Notes: a model not told the origin generated them from the letters alone. A stretch of DNA of 9,181 bases from Oscillospiraceae bacterium (GCA_017483405.1 JAFUWP010000345.1:1-9181); one strand, 5' to 3'. Shown: positions 1 to 7,344, counted from the first letter of the stretch. Program-made: numbers and translations.

Positions 1-1158
1 CTCTGTGAAAAAGCCTGCACTTGCAGTCTTTATGATGCCCCCGTTACAGTACGGGATAATGAATATGCAATCATCGAATATGGATTTGCACATCACTTGA
101 TGCAGCCACAGCCGCCTGAATTCCGCAGTAACAAGAAAATTGCGGTTGTTGGCTCTGGGCCTGCCGGCCTTGCCTGTGCTGATTTGCTTAACAAGCGCGG
201 ACACAATGTCACCGTTTTTGAACGCTCTGACCGTGCAGGTGGTCTGCTGATGTATGGTATTCCAAACATGAAACTTGAAAAATCCGTCATTCAAAGAAGA
301 ACTGAATTGATGGAACAGGAAGGAGTCGTATTCTGTCTGAATACGGCTGTCGGAACGGATATTTCTGCACAAACGATGTTACAGGACTATGATGCTGTTG
401 TCTTAGCTTGCGGTGCATCAAAAGCAAGAGATATTTCAGTGAGCGGACGAGATGCAAAAGGCATTTATTTTGCAGTGGATTTTCTGACTTCTACCACTAA
501 AGCATTATTATCAGGCGGATTGACGGAAGAAAATCATCTTTCTGCAAAAGGGAAAAATGTGATTGTCATCGGCGGCGGCGATACTGGCAATGACTGTGTA
601 GGAACAAGCATTCGTCATGGATGTAAAAGCATCATACAGCTTGAAATGATGCCTCCTTTGCCGGAAAAACGTACAGAGGATAATCCCTTTCCGCAATATC
701 CCAGAATCCGCAAGACGGATTACGGACAGGAAGAAGCAATTGCTGTATTTGGTTCAGACCCTCGCCGTTATTGTACAACTGTTAAGGAATTCTGCAAAGA
801 TGAAAATGGTGCGCTTTGTGCAGTGAAAACTGTTCGGCTTGCATTTGATGCAAATCGCCATCCGCATGAAATAGAAGGAAGTGAAGAAATTCTTCCCTGT
901 GAATTATGCCTGATTGCGGCCGGATTTGTCGGATGTGAGGCGCAAATGGCTGAAAAGTTCGGTGTCACATTGGATGAACGCGGAAATTTACAGACCGTAT
1001 CAGGAACACATCAAACACAAGTCAAGAATCTCTTTACCGCCGGAGATATGCACATTGGTCAGTCACTTGTCGTGCGCGCCATCCGTGAGGGACGGGACAC
1101 GGCGGCAGAAGTGGATTCATTTCTGATGGGATATACTAACCTTACAGGGAGGTGCTGA
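1..1158 (+). CDS. gltD: Glutamate synthase small subunit (NADPH), 5'-partial
   Basis: This is the C-terminal 385 residues of a GltD-type FAD/NAD(P)H oxidoreductase. The family passes electrons from NADPH to the large glutamate synthase subunit, which makes two glutamates from glutamine and 2-oxoglutarate. The reading frame is open from base 1, so roughly 100 N-terminal residues lie outside the window. The first visible residues (LCEKACTCSL, then PVTV and an acidic stretch) match the end of the family's cysteine-rich Fe-S domain. Next come an FAD-binding GSGPAG at visible residues 51-56, an NADPH-binding GGGDTG at about 191-196, and the C-terminal TAGD...GQSLVVRAIREGR flavin motif near 347-364. 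The TTG/ATG codons at 97-102 are internal, not starts. The gene ends 3 nt before the glutamine synthetase homologue, so the two are almost certainly cotranscribed. The large subunit is not in the window. A related GltD-like partner of another oxidoreductase is possible but less likely. Confidence 0.93.
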   Translation, partial: LCEKACTCSLYDAPVTVRDNEYAIIEYGFAHHLMQPQPPEFRSNKKIAVVGSGPAGLACADLLNKRGHNVTVFERSDRAGGLLMYGIPNMKLEKSVIQRRTELMEQEGVVFCLNTAVGTDISAQTMLQDYDAVVLACGASKARDISVSGRDAKGIYFAVDFLTSTTKALLSGGLTEENHLSAKGKNVIVIGGGDTGNDCVGTSIRHGCKSIIQLEMMPPLPEKRTEDNPFPQYPRIRKTDYGQEEAIAVFGSDPRRYCTTVKEFCKDENGALCAVKTVRLAFDANRHPHEIEGSEEILPCELCLIAAGFVGCEAQMAEKFGVTLDERGNLQTVSGTHQTQVKNLFTAGDMHIGQSLVVRAIREGRDTAAEVDSFLMGYTNLTGRC

Positions 1159-1161
1159 CAA

Positions 1162-2388
1162 ATGATTTATTCTGAAAGGGAAATTTTGCAGTATATTCAG
1201 GAAAATGATGTCAAATTTGTCAAGCTGGCTTTCTGTGATGGAAATGGTCATCTGAAAAATCTATCCATTCTGGCTTCAGAACTTGAAGGAGCGTTTTCAA
1301 AAGGAATCCGCATTGCCGCTAAAAAAATTAAAGGCTTTTCTATGGCAGAGGGACGGGATTTGTTTCTGTTTCCTGATATTCAGACGATGACTCCTCTGCC
1401 GTGGAGGCCACAGGAAGGCAGAGTTATCAGAATGTTCTGTTATATCCGCTATGCAGATGGTACAGCTTTCGAGGGAGACAGCCGTTATTTCCTGAAACAT
1501 ATCGCTAAAAAAGCGATTCAGCAGGGCTATCGTTTCCGGTTCGGCACTTCCTGTGAATTTATGCTGTTTCTGCTTGATGATACCGGTAAGCCTACACAAA
1601 TCCCTCATGACAATGCCGGATACTGTGATACTGCACCGGAGGACAAAGGAGAAAATTTACGCCGTGACATTTGTCTGACACTTGAACAAATGGGAATCCG
1701 TCCTATTTCTTCCCATCATGAATCAGCAGCCGGACAGCATGAGATTGATTTTGATGCCGCCTCGGCTCTCAAAGCAGCAGATACTTTCTTAAGCTTTAAA
1801 TCAACTGTCCGGTCAGTCAGTCATGCACATGGTGTTCACGTTTCCTTTGCACCAAAACCACTGCCGCAGACTTTCGGAAATGGTATGCATATTACCATGA
1901 CAGTTTATCATGAAAATCAAGAACAGATTGATTATATCTTACAGCAGCAGGCAACTGCCGGTATTATGCGGAGAATTCGGGAATTTGCACTGTTTACCAA
2001 TACAGCCGTCAGCTCTTATGAGAGACTTGGTGAATTTTCCGTTCCCCGTGCTGTTACTTGGTCAAACCGCGAAGAAGAACAGCTTTTCCGTTTGTATGAG
2101 AATCCGGCTGAGGAGGGAATGACACTGCGCGCAGCAGACTGCGCCTGCAATCCCTATTATGTATTCGGACTGATGATTTGTGCGGCAATGGAAGGGATTT
2201 CTGAAAACTTATCACTTCCCGCAGAAAATGCCGGATATGAGGAACTTCCCCATAATCTTTGTGAAGCGATTGACTGTGCAGAAACATCAAACTTCCTGAA
2301 AGAAACAATTTCTTCCGCGGTTCTGCATGAGATATTGCAAAACCGCCGTGAACAATGGACAGAACATATTTCCGGAAATCAATCATAA
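1162..2388 (+). CDS. Glutamine synthetase homologue with eroded active site
   Basis: The 408-residue protein has the whole GS fold: an N-terminal beta-grasp part (1-100), LPWRP at 79-83, FEGDSRY at 103-109, then the catalytic domain with HHESAAGQHEIDF at 185-197, GNGMH at 239-243, SYERL at 285-289 and NPYYVFGLM at 330-338. Normal GS ligates ammonia to glutamate using ATP and two metal ions. By eye alignment, the n1 metal ligands remain (Glu132, Glu187, Glu194). Two n2 ligands appear lost: the first Glu of the usual ExEF is Ser130, and the Glu of the IEVR motif is Thr321; His243 stays. The ammonium-site Asp loop (usually DGSS) reads AAKK at 52-55, and the flap Glu (VPGYEAP) also seems replaced. 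The protein is shorter than the usual 440-470 residues and lacks the final WExxxYL. It starts at ATG with GGAGG 9 nt upstream. GS family membership is firm; GS activity is doubtful. It could be a regulator or a ligase for another amine. Confidence 0.85.
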   Translation: MIYSEREILQYIQENDVKFVKLAFCDGNGHLKNLSILASELEGAFSKGIRIAAKKIKGFSMAEGRDLFLFPDIQTMTPLPWRPQEGRVIRMFCYIRYADGTAFEGDSRYFLKHIAKKAIQQGYRFRFGTSCEFMLFLLDDTGKPTQIPHDNAGYCDTAPEDKGENLRRDICLTLEQMGIRPISSHHESAAGQHEIDFDAASALKAADTFLSFKSTVRSVSHAHGVHVSFAPKPLPQTFGNGMHITMTVYHENQEQIDYILQQQATAGIMRRIREFALFTNTAVSSYERLGEFSVPRAVTWSNREEEQLFRLYENPAEEGMTLRAADCACNPYYVFGLMICAAMEGISENLSLPAENAGYEELPHNLCEAIDCAETSNFLKETISSAVLHEILQNRREQWTEHISGNQS

Positions 2389-2408
2389 ATTATGTCAAAA
2401 ACCACGGC

Positions 2409-2415
2409 AAGGAGG
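2409..2415 (+). promoter_or_regulatory. Ribosome binding site that sets the ANTAR regulator start
   Basis: AAGGAGG lies 6 nt before the GTG at 2422. The in-frame ATG at 2392 has no Shine-Dalgarno and would add ten residues that do not fit the start of a receiver domain. This site therefore supports the GTG start. Confidence 0.8.
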
Positions 2416-2421
2416 CATAAT

Positions 2422-3003
2422 GTGGAACAGATACTAATCCTGTCAGGCAGCAATGAGTCTGGGGCAGCACTTGCAGTTTTTTTAGGTGACTCCTTTCGAT
2501 GTACACCGAAAATTCTTGCATCTGCATATCAGGCAAGAATGGCATTGGAACATAATCGCCGCACCGAACTTGTCATCATCAATGCTCCGCTGATTGATGA
2601 AAGTGGGGTGGAGCTGGCAAAATTTATCACGCAGGAAACGAATGCAAATTGTATTTTATTACTGGAACAGGAACAAGCTGAACAGCTGGCTTATCTTTCT
2701 GAACAATATCAGGTGATTGTCCTCGGCAAACCTGTCAGCAAGACAATCTTGTTTCAGCTTATTCATACGATTGAAATTGCAGTGCATCGTCTGCAAAGAA
2801 TTCTGGAAGAAAATCAGCGTCTGGAACGAAAAATCCGTGATATGCGTACCATTGACCGTGCCAAATTCCTGTTGATGCAGTATGAAGGAATGACCGAAGC
2901 ACAGGCACATTCTTATCTTGAAAAATATGCAATGGACAGGCGAAAACGAAAACCTATTGTAGCACTCGAAATCATTGACAGAATCAATGAAAAATATTTA
3001 TAA
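2422..3003 (+). CDS. ANTAR-domain antitermination regulator with pseudo-receiver (NitR-like)
   Basis: This is a 193-residue response-regulator-like protein. Residues 1-120 have the alternating strand/helix pattern of a receiver domain. The expected phospho-acceptor Asp is Asn54 (VIINAPL), and the acidic pair after the first strand is replaced by SGS at 8-10; Lys103 (GKP) is retained. Residues about 121-142 form a charged helical linker, likely a coiled coil. Residues about 143-193 form an ANTAR domain (AKFLLMQYEGMTEAQAHSYL, a conserved YAMD near 169-172, then a helix ending IDRINEKYL). ANTAR domains bind paired hexaloop hairpins in leader RNA and prevent termination. Regulators of this type, such as NitR in clostridia, sit beside glutamine synthetase and glutamate synthase genes and respond to nitrogen status. 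The position between the GS homologue and purF fits that role. The missing Asp suggests control by something other than phosphorylation, perhaps protein contact or a ligand. The start is GTG, chosen from the ribosome binding site. The RNA target was not found and may lie in the operon leader outside the window. Confidence 0.9.
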   Translation: MEQILILSGSNESGAALAVFLGDSFRCTPKILASAYQARMALEHNRRTELVIINAPLIDESGVELAKFITQETNANCILLLEQEQAEQLAYLSEQYQVIVLGKPVSKTILFQLIHTIEIAVHRLQRILEENQRLERKIRDMRTIDRAKFLLMQYEGMTEAQAHSYLEKYAMDRRKRKPIVALEIIDRINEKYL

Positions 3004-3010
3004 TCATCAT

Positions 3011-3015
3011 GGAGG
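3011..3015 (+). promoter_or_regulatory. Ribosome binding site that sets the purF TTG start
   Basis: GGAGG lies 7 nt before TTG at 3023. The in-frame ATG codons at 2975 and 2987 are inside the preceding gene and lack a good Shine-Dalgarno. The TTG start also gives the short propeptide expected before the catalytic cysteine. Confidence 0.82.
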
Positions 3016-3022
3016 CGAAAAT

Positions 3023-4447
3023 TTGGAAACACTTCACGAAGAATGCGGTGTATTCGGAATTTTAGAACCATATCAGGCGGATACCGCAGCAAGCACTTAT
3101 TTTGGATTATACGCACTTCAGCACCGCGGACAGGAAAGCTGCGGAATCGCTGTCTGTGACAGCGGCGTGATGACACAATACAGAGAAGAAGGTCTTGTTT
3201 CAGAAGTATTTACACCAGATATTTTACATGCTCTCGGCAAGGGACAAATGGCCGTTGGTCATGTGCGATATTCCACAACAGGCGGACAAAACCGAAATAA
3301 TATACAGCCTCTTGTCATTCGGCATATTAAAGGCAATCTGGCACTTGTTCATAACGGAAATCTGACAAATGCATCAGAACTCCGGAGCAGTTTTGAATTA
3401 TCGGGTGCAATTTTTCACGGAACTTCTGATACCGAAGCAATTGCTTATGAAATTGTTCGTCATCGTCTGCAATGCGGCTCGACAGAAGAAGCTGTGGAAC
3501 ATGCAATGTATTACCTTGACGGTGCATATTCATGCATTGTCATGACAGCACAAAAATTAATTGCATTCCGTGACCCGAACGGTTTCCGTCCGCTTTGCAT
3601 CGGAAAAAAGCAAAATGGTGCTTATGTCATCGCATCGGAAAGCTGTGCGCTGGATGCCGCAGGAGCAAATTTTCTCAGAGATGTACAGGCCGGTGAAATT
3701 GTGGTTATCAATGAGAAAGGACTGTCTTCCATTCAGACGCATTGTCAGAAAAAAATACCCAGCATCTGTATTTTTGAATATATTTATTTTGCGCGTCCCG
3801 ATTCCATTATTGGCGGAATTTCCGTGCATCATGCAAGAATCTGTGCCGGAAAACTGTTAGCTCAAAAAAATACCGTCAAGGCAGATGTTGTCATTGGTGT
3901 GCCGGATTCCGGATTAGATGCCGCTCTCGGCTTTTCACAGGAAAGCGGAATTCCATACGGGATTGGCTTTATCAAAAATAAATATATCGGAAGAAGCTTT
4001 ATTCAGCCGGAACAGTCTCAGCGTGAAAATGCTGTCCGTATCAAATTAAATGTCATCCGCGAAACAGTTGCCGGAAAACGTGTGATTATGATAGATGATT
4101 CTATCGTCAGAGGTACAACCAGTGCAAAAATTGTACAGCTCCTGCGCGATGCCGGTGCAACTGAAGTACATGTCCGGATTTCTTCACCACCGTTTCTGCA
4201 TGGCTGTTATTTCGGAACAGATATTGATTCTGAAGAAAATCTGATTGCAAATCAATATCAAAGCGTTACAGAAATTGCAGATTATATCGGAGCAGACAGC
4301 TTGGATTATCTTCCCGTCAGTGAGCTTGGTACATTGATAGGACAGAAAAATGGCTTTTGTCAAGGCTGTTTCACCGGAAATTATCCTGTAGATGTATCCA
4401 AAGCAGGAAAGAAAAATAAATTCGATAAAAAACTAAATGAAACTTGA
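3023..4447 (+). CDS. purF: Amidophosphoribosyltransferase (first step of purine synthesis)
   Basis: PurF converts PRPP and glutamine to phosphoribosylamine, the committed step of purine synthesis. The TTG start gives 474 residues, close to the Bacillus enzyme (about 476). A propeptide of seven residues (start Met, then ETLHEE) precedes Cys8, the N-terminal nucleophile after self-cleavage (CGVFGI). The glutaminase domain carries ALQHRGQES at 31-39, GHVRYST at 79-85, NGNLTN at 111-116 and GTSDTE at 133-138. The phosphoribosyltransferase domain carries FEYIYFARPDS at 251-261, GVPDSG at 292-297 and the PRPP loop MIDDSIVRGTTS at 356-367. Cys249, Cys395, Cys446 and Cys449 match the four cysteines that bind a [4Fe-4S] cluster in the Bacillus-type enzyme, which makes it oxygen-sensitive. 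All key residues look intact. Its place in a nitrogen-assimilation run, away from other pur genes, is unusual. It may be a second copy or may tie purine flux to nitrogen control. Confidence 0.96.
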   Translation: METLHEECGVFGILEPYQADTAASTYFGLYALQHRGQESCGIAVCDSGVMTQYREEGLVSEVFTPDILHALGKGQMAVGHVRYSTTGGQNRNNIQPLVIRHIKGNLALVHNGNLTNASELRSSFELSGAIFHGTSDTEAIAYEIVRHRLQCGSTEEAVEHAMYYLDGAYSCIVMTAQKLIAFRDPNGFRPLCIGKKQNGAYVIASESCALDAAGANFLRDVQAGEIVVINEKGLSSIQTHCQKKIPSICIFEYIYFARPDSIIGGISVHHARICAGKLLAQKNTVKADVVIGVPDSGLDAALGFSQESGIPYGIGFIKNKYIGRSFIQPEQSQRENAVRIKLNVIRETVAGKRVIMIDDSIVRGTTSAKIVQLLRDAGATEVHVRISSPPFLHGCYFGTDIDSEENLIANQYQSVTEIADYIGADSLDYLPVSELGTLIGQKNGFCQGCFTGNYPVDVSKAGKKNKFDKKLNET

Positions 4448-4459
4448 GAGGAGAAATCT

Positions 4460-5659
4460 ATGAAAGTAAATCATTACGCATTGCAGTTAGAAAACAATTA
4501 TCTGTTTTCTGAAATTGCATCCCGTCTGCGAGCCTTTCAAAAAGAATATCCGGACAGAACCCTGCTCAAATGCAGTATTGGTGATGTCACACGGCCTTTG
4601 CCGCGTATCCTTGTGGAGACAATGAAGAATGCCGCTGAGGAAATGGCACATCCTGAAACATTTCGGGGATACGGCGCAGAACAGGGAGAATTGTTTCTTC
4701 GTGAGGCAATCGCACAATATTATGCAAAGCGCGGTCTTTCTGTTCATCCGGAAGATATTTTTGTCAGTGACGGCGCAAAAAGCGACCTCGGCAATCTTTG
4801 CGACCTTTTCGATGCGGATAATACTGTCTTACTGCCAAATCCTGTTTATCCGGTTTATTACGACACAAGCATTATGTCCGGAAGACATGTTGTTTTTCTG
4901 GAAGGCAGTCAGAAAAATGAATTTTTGCCTATGCCTGATTTTTCCGTTCATGCAGATATTATTTATCTTTGCTCTCCCAATAACCCCACTGGTGCAGTTT
5001 ACAATCGGGAACAGCTTGCTGAATGGGTGGCTTACGCATTAGAACAAAAAGCAATTCTGTTATTTGATGCCGCTTATGAATCCTATATTCAGGATGCATC
5101 ACTTCCGCACAGCATTTTTGAGATTGAAGGCGCGGAACAGTGTGCGCTTGAAATCAATTCCCTTTCCAAAATGGCCGGTTTTACAGGGGTTCGCTGTGGC
5201 TGGACTGTCGTTCCAAGAACACTTGTGCTTGATGGTGCGTCTTTGCATCAGATGTGGTTTCGGCGTATGGCTACTAAATATAATGGTACAAGCTATATCA
5301 TTCAGAGGACGGCCGCTAAGGTCTTTACAGAAGAAGGACAGCAGGCTGTTCGTGAGGATATTGCATATTATATGGAAAATGCACACATCTTGAAAAAAGC
5401 CTTGAATCAAGCTGGTATCTGGAGTACCGGCGGCGACAATGCGCCTTATGTATGGCTGAAAGCTCCAAACAATCTCGATTCATGGGAATTTTTTGATGAA
5501 TTGCTGAATCGTTATGGAATTGCAGGTACTCCTGGGGCAGGCTTTGGAACAGCAGGAGAAGGATATTTGAGATTTTCTTCTTTTGCATCAAGGGAAACCA
5601 TTCAGGAAGCGGCAAAATTACTGGAAAATCTCGATTTTTCCGGCAAGTCTTCAAAATAA
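4460..5659 (+). CDS. dapL: LL-diaminopimelate aminotransferase
   Basis: DapL converts tetrahydrodipicolinate directly to LL-diaminopimelate with glutamate as amino donor, bypassing the acylated steps of lysine and peptidoglycan precursor synthesis. The 399-residue length is typical of the family. It is a fold-type I PLP enzyme: the N-terminal NNYLFSEI and SIGDVTRPLP (39-48) are DapL signatures, followed by FRGYGAEQGE (68-77), SDGAKSD (103-109), SPNNPTG with Asn175 (172-178), DAAYE with Asp203 and Tyr206, and the PLP lysine Lys237 in SLSKMAGFTGVRCGW. Arg371 (YLRFS) is the expected carboxylate-binding arginine. It starts at ATG with GAGGAG 6 nt upstream, 12 nt after purF, so it is the last gene of the run and is followed by a strong hairpin. 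Within the operon it consumes glutamate made by GltAB-type synthase. A related aminotransferase with other specificity cannot be ruled out, but the signature match is strong. Confidence 0.95.
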   Translation: MKVNHYALQLENNYLFSEIASRLRAFQKEYPDRTLLKCSIGDVTRPLPRILVETMKNAAEEMAHPETFRGYGAEQGELFLREAIAQYYAKRGLSVHPEDIFVSDGAKSDLGNLCDLFDADNTVLLPNPVYPVYYDTSIMSGRHVVFLEGSQKNEFLPMPDFSVHADIIYLCSPNNPTGAVYNREQLAEWVAYALEQKAILLFDAAYESYIQDASLPHSIFEIEGAEQCALEINSLSKMAGFTGVRCGWTVVPRTLVLDGASLHQMWFRRMATKYNGTSYIIQRTAAKVFTEEGQQAVREDIAYYMENAHILKKALNQAGIWSTGGDNAPYVWLKAPNNLDSWEFFDELLNRYGIAGTPGAGFGTAGEGYLRFSSFASRETIQEAAKLLENLDFSGKSSK

Positions 5660-5660
5660 A

Positions 5661-5712
5661 TTAACAAGAGTCTTATTTTGTCACGCAAAATAAGACTCTC
5701 TTAGTTTGTTAA
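5661..5712. terminator. Hairpin terminator between converging genes, probably bidirectional
   Basis: A perfect 13-bp stem (GAGTCTTATTTTG at 5668-5680, CAAAATAAGACTC at 5686-5698) has a 5-nt loop. It begins 9 nt after the dapL stop. On the plus strand it is followed by the T-rich run TCTTAGTTTGTT. On the minus strand it is followed by TTGTTAATTTATTTT, so it can also stop the condensation-fold gene. An outer 7-bp arm (TTAACAA at 5661-5667, TTGTTAA at 5706-5712) could extend the stem across a 7-nt bulge. The rest of the 109-nt gap holds no gene. Confidence 0.87.
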
Positions 5713-5768
5713 AAATCTCTATAAAAGAACATTTGACAGATTTGATAAGGACAAAAAATATAATAATA

Positions 5769-7301
5769 TTACGCGGTATAATGATATAGTTTCATGATTT
5801 TTTCCTTTTGAGCAATACTTCGCTTTATCTGTTCATCAGCAAGACGGAGTTTCGCCTGTCCGACCGTTTCGCCGTTCTGAGTCAGAAATGCTCTGACAAA
5901 AGCATCTTCAATCATGGTATAGCCCTTAACTGCCTTTTGTTCAATCAATCGATATGCCCCTGTATTGGCGGAAATCGCTTTGCCGATAAAAGTTTCCTTT
6001 TCTTCAAACAATTCAGTATCGGACGGCATGTCTCTCATCAGACAGTCGCAGGGAGTTGTGAATTCTTTCATATCAGAAACAGTCAGTACAATATGTGCAT
6101 CTTCAAACTGATGAACCAGTGCTCTGAAATACTTATCATCCGCGAAATCCTGCGTAAAATCAATACAGAAATATCCGCACTGACAAGTCATATTCATCAC
6201 AAGCCCGTCTGAACAATCGGAAAAAAGATGAACTGAATCTACATACTGCGAATTATCGCCAAATGTAAACTGCCCGATATAGCTGATAAGATAGGTATCA
6301 AGACGAAGATTATCCAGGAACTTCATAATCATGCGCTTTTTCCGGAAAGAGTTCAGATAATTCAGAGCATTCAGCATCATGATGATTTTATTGAATTCCT
6401 CCTTACAGCGTTCCGGTTCTCTCTGTTCGTTCATTAAGGTTTTGTAATATCCGCAAAGTTCCGGAGTTGACATTTTCTGTTCCGTTTCGCCGTAAGGCAG
6501 ACTGATGCTCTTGACACAGTTTTTATAAGTGTTTTCCGTGCCGAGTGCCTGTCTTGCATCGACAGGAAAATTACTGTTGATGACTTCGGTACTGTCGGGA
6601 TGAAGTTCATGGATTGCTCTGCTCATCATCACACTGAGCATAATCACCGGAGATGCTCCGTTCTGCTTACAGAAATCCATAAAGTCTTTCTGAGAAAATC
6701 TGAGCTCATATCTTCTGTGAGAAGATTTCGGCATTTTGGTTTCGGGAAGTGTAAAGCCTTTTCCGGAAAGGCCTTTGATTTTATGAATTTTCTTATTATC
6801 AACAGAATATTTTTCTCCGCAGGGTTCGGCAGTTTCTTCCGGAGATACCGGAATCTCATTTGTCAGGATATTGATACTTTCCGCAGTACTGCCATAAGCG
6901 TTCCGGCAGTAATAATAAACAAGCGTTTCGATAAAGCTTTTGATACCTCTGCCGTCAGTCAGCCCGTGATGAAACGAAACATTAATATGATTTTCATAAT
7001 GCGTGATGCCAATCAGATAGTAATGATTTTCCGTTCCGCCGAGAGGAATCAGGTCATCTGTTTCAAAGACTTCCAGAGGGAGTTCATTTGCAACAGCGTA
7101 GAAATCGCCGTTTTTCTCCTGAAATCTTACCCGAAAATAGGGATAACGAACAAGCGTTTCTTCCAGTGCGCTTGTCAATGCGGAATGATTGACTGTATCA
7201 TGCATTCTGATTTCATATACTTCGCTCGGAAGGCCGTTTTCTCTGTACAGATAGGGCTGTCCGGCTCTTACTTTTTCCAGATTTGCTGTCATAGTGTTCA
7301 T
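5769..7301 (-). CDS. Stand-alone condensation/acyltransferase-fold protein (HHxxxDG)
   Basis: The 510-residue protein resembles the chloramphenicol acetyltransferase-like superfamily, which includes NRPS condensation domains, PapA-type and alcohol acyltransferases. The key feature is HHGLTDG at 111-117, the HHxxxDG motif whose second His is the usual catalytic base. The preceding TSALEETLVRYPYFRVRF (43-60) matches the first helix and strand of these enzymes. Later features are NSNFPVDAR (242-250), a typical C-lobe strand and turn, and ISYIGQFTFG (339-348) in the place of the DFGWG-type structural motif. There is no signal peptide, transmembrane segment, carrier-protein or adenylation domain. 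The last 90 or so residues, past the expected fold, are rich in charged helix and unlike the rest. The substrates are unknown: it may acylate an alcohol or amine, or a glycan from the neighbouring cluster. It starts at ATG with GGGGA 6 nt upstream; a second in-frame ATG is three codons in. It has its own likely promoter and converges on dapL. Confidence 0.82.
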   Translation of the reverse strand: MNTMTANLEKVRAGQPYLYRENGLPSEVYEIRMHDTVNHSALTSALEETLVRYPYFRVRFQEKNGDFYAVANELPLEVFETDDLIPLGGTENHYYLIGITHYENHINVSFHHGLTDGRGIKSFIETLVYYYCRNAYGSTAESINILTNEIPVSPEETAEPCGEKYSVDNKKIHKIKGLSGKGFTLPETKMPKSSHRRYELRFSQKDFMDFCKQNGASPVIMLSVMMSRAIHELHPDSTEVINSNFPVDARQALGTENTYKNCVKSISLPYGETEQKMSTPELCGYYKTLMNEQREPERCKEEFNKIIMMLNALNYLNSFRKKRMIMKFLDNLRLDTYLISYIGQFTFGDNSQYVDSVHLFSDCSDGLVMNMTCQCGYFCIDFTQDFADDKYFRALVHQFEDAHIVLTVSDMKEFTTPCDCLMRDMPSDTELFEEKETFIGKAISANTGAYRLIEQKAVKGYTMIEDAFVRAFLTQNGETVGQAKLRLADEQIKRSIAQKEKIMKLYHYTA

Positions 7302-7338
7302 AACATTTCCCCGCTTTCGCTGTATTTAGTATGATGCT

Positions 7339-7344
7339 ATTATA
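7339..7344 (-). promoter_or_regulatory. Probable -10 box of the condensation-fold gene
   Basis: The minus strand reads TATAAT, a perfect -10 hexamer, about 38 nt before the ATG. No good TTGACA-like -35 is found at 16-18 bp; that place is taken by the 11-bp repeats. Together with the terminator just upstream, this supports a separate and probably activator-dependent promoter. A transcription start near 7332 is expected. Confidence 0.6.

Noticed and set aside
2392..2421. ATG start giving ten extra residues on the ANTAR regulator
   Set aside because: There is no Shine-Dalgarno before it, while AAGGAGG sits 6 nt before GTG 2422. The added residues do not resemble a receiver N-terminus.
2975..3022. 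ATG start of purF inside the preceding gene
   Set aside because: It would give a 23-residue propeptide overlapping the ANTAR coding end and has no suitable ribosome binding site. TTG 3023 fits better.
5733..5764. TTGACA followed by TATAAT on the plus strand in the gap after dapL
   Set aside because: The spacer is 20 bp rather than 16-18, the region is AT-rich, and it would only drive antisense RNA into the condensation-fold gene. Probably chance.
6600..7334. 244-residue plus-strand open frame
   Set aside because: It lies antisense inside the condensation-fold gene, which has a clear family motif. The translation is rich in Phe, Ile, Cys and His runs typical of a shadow frame.
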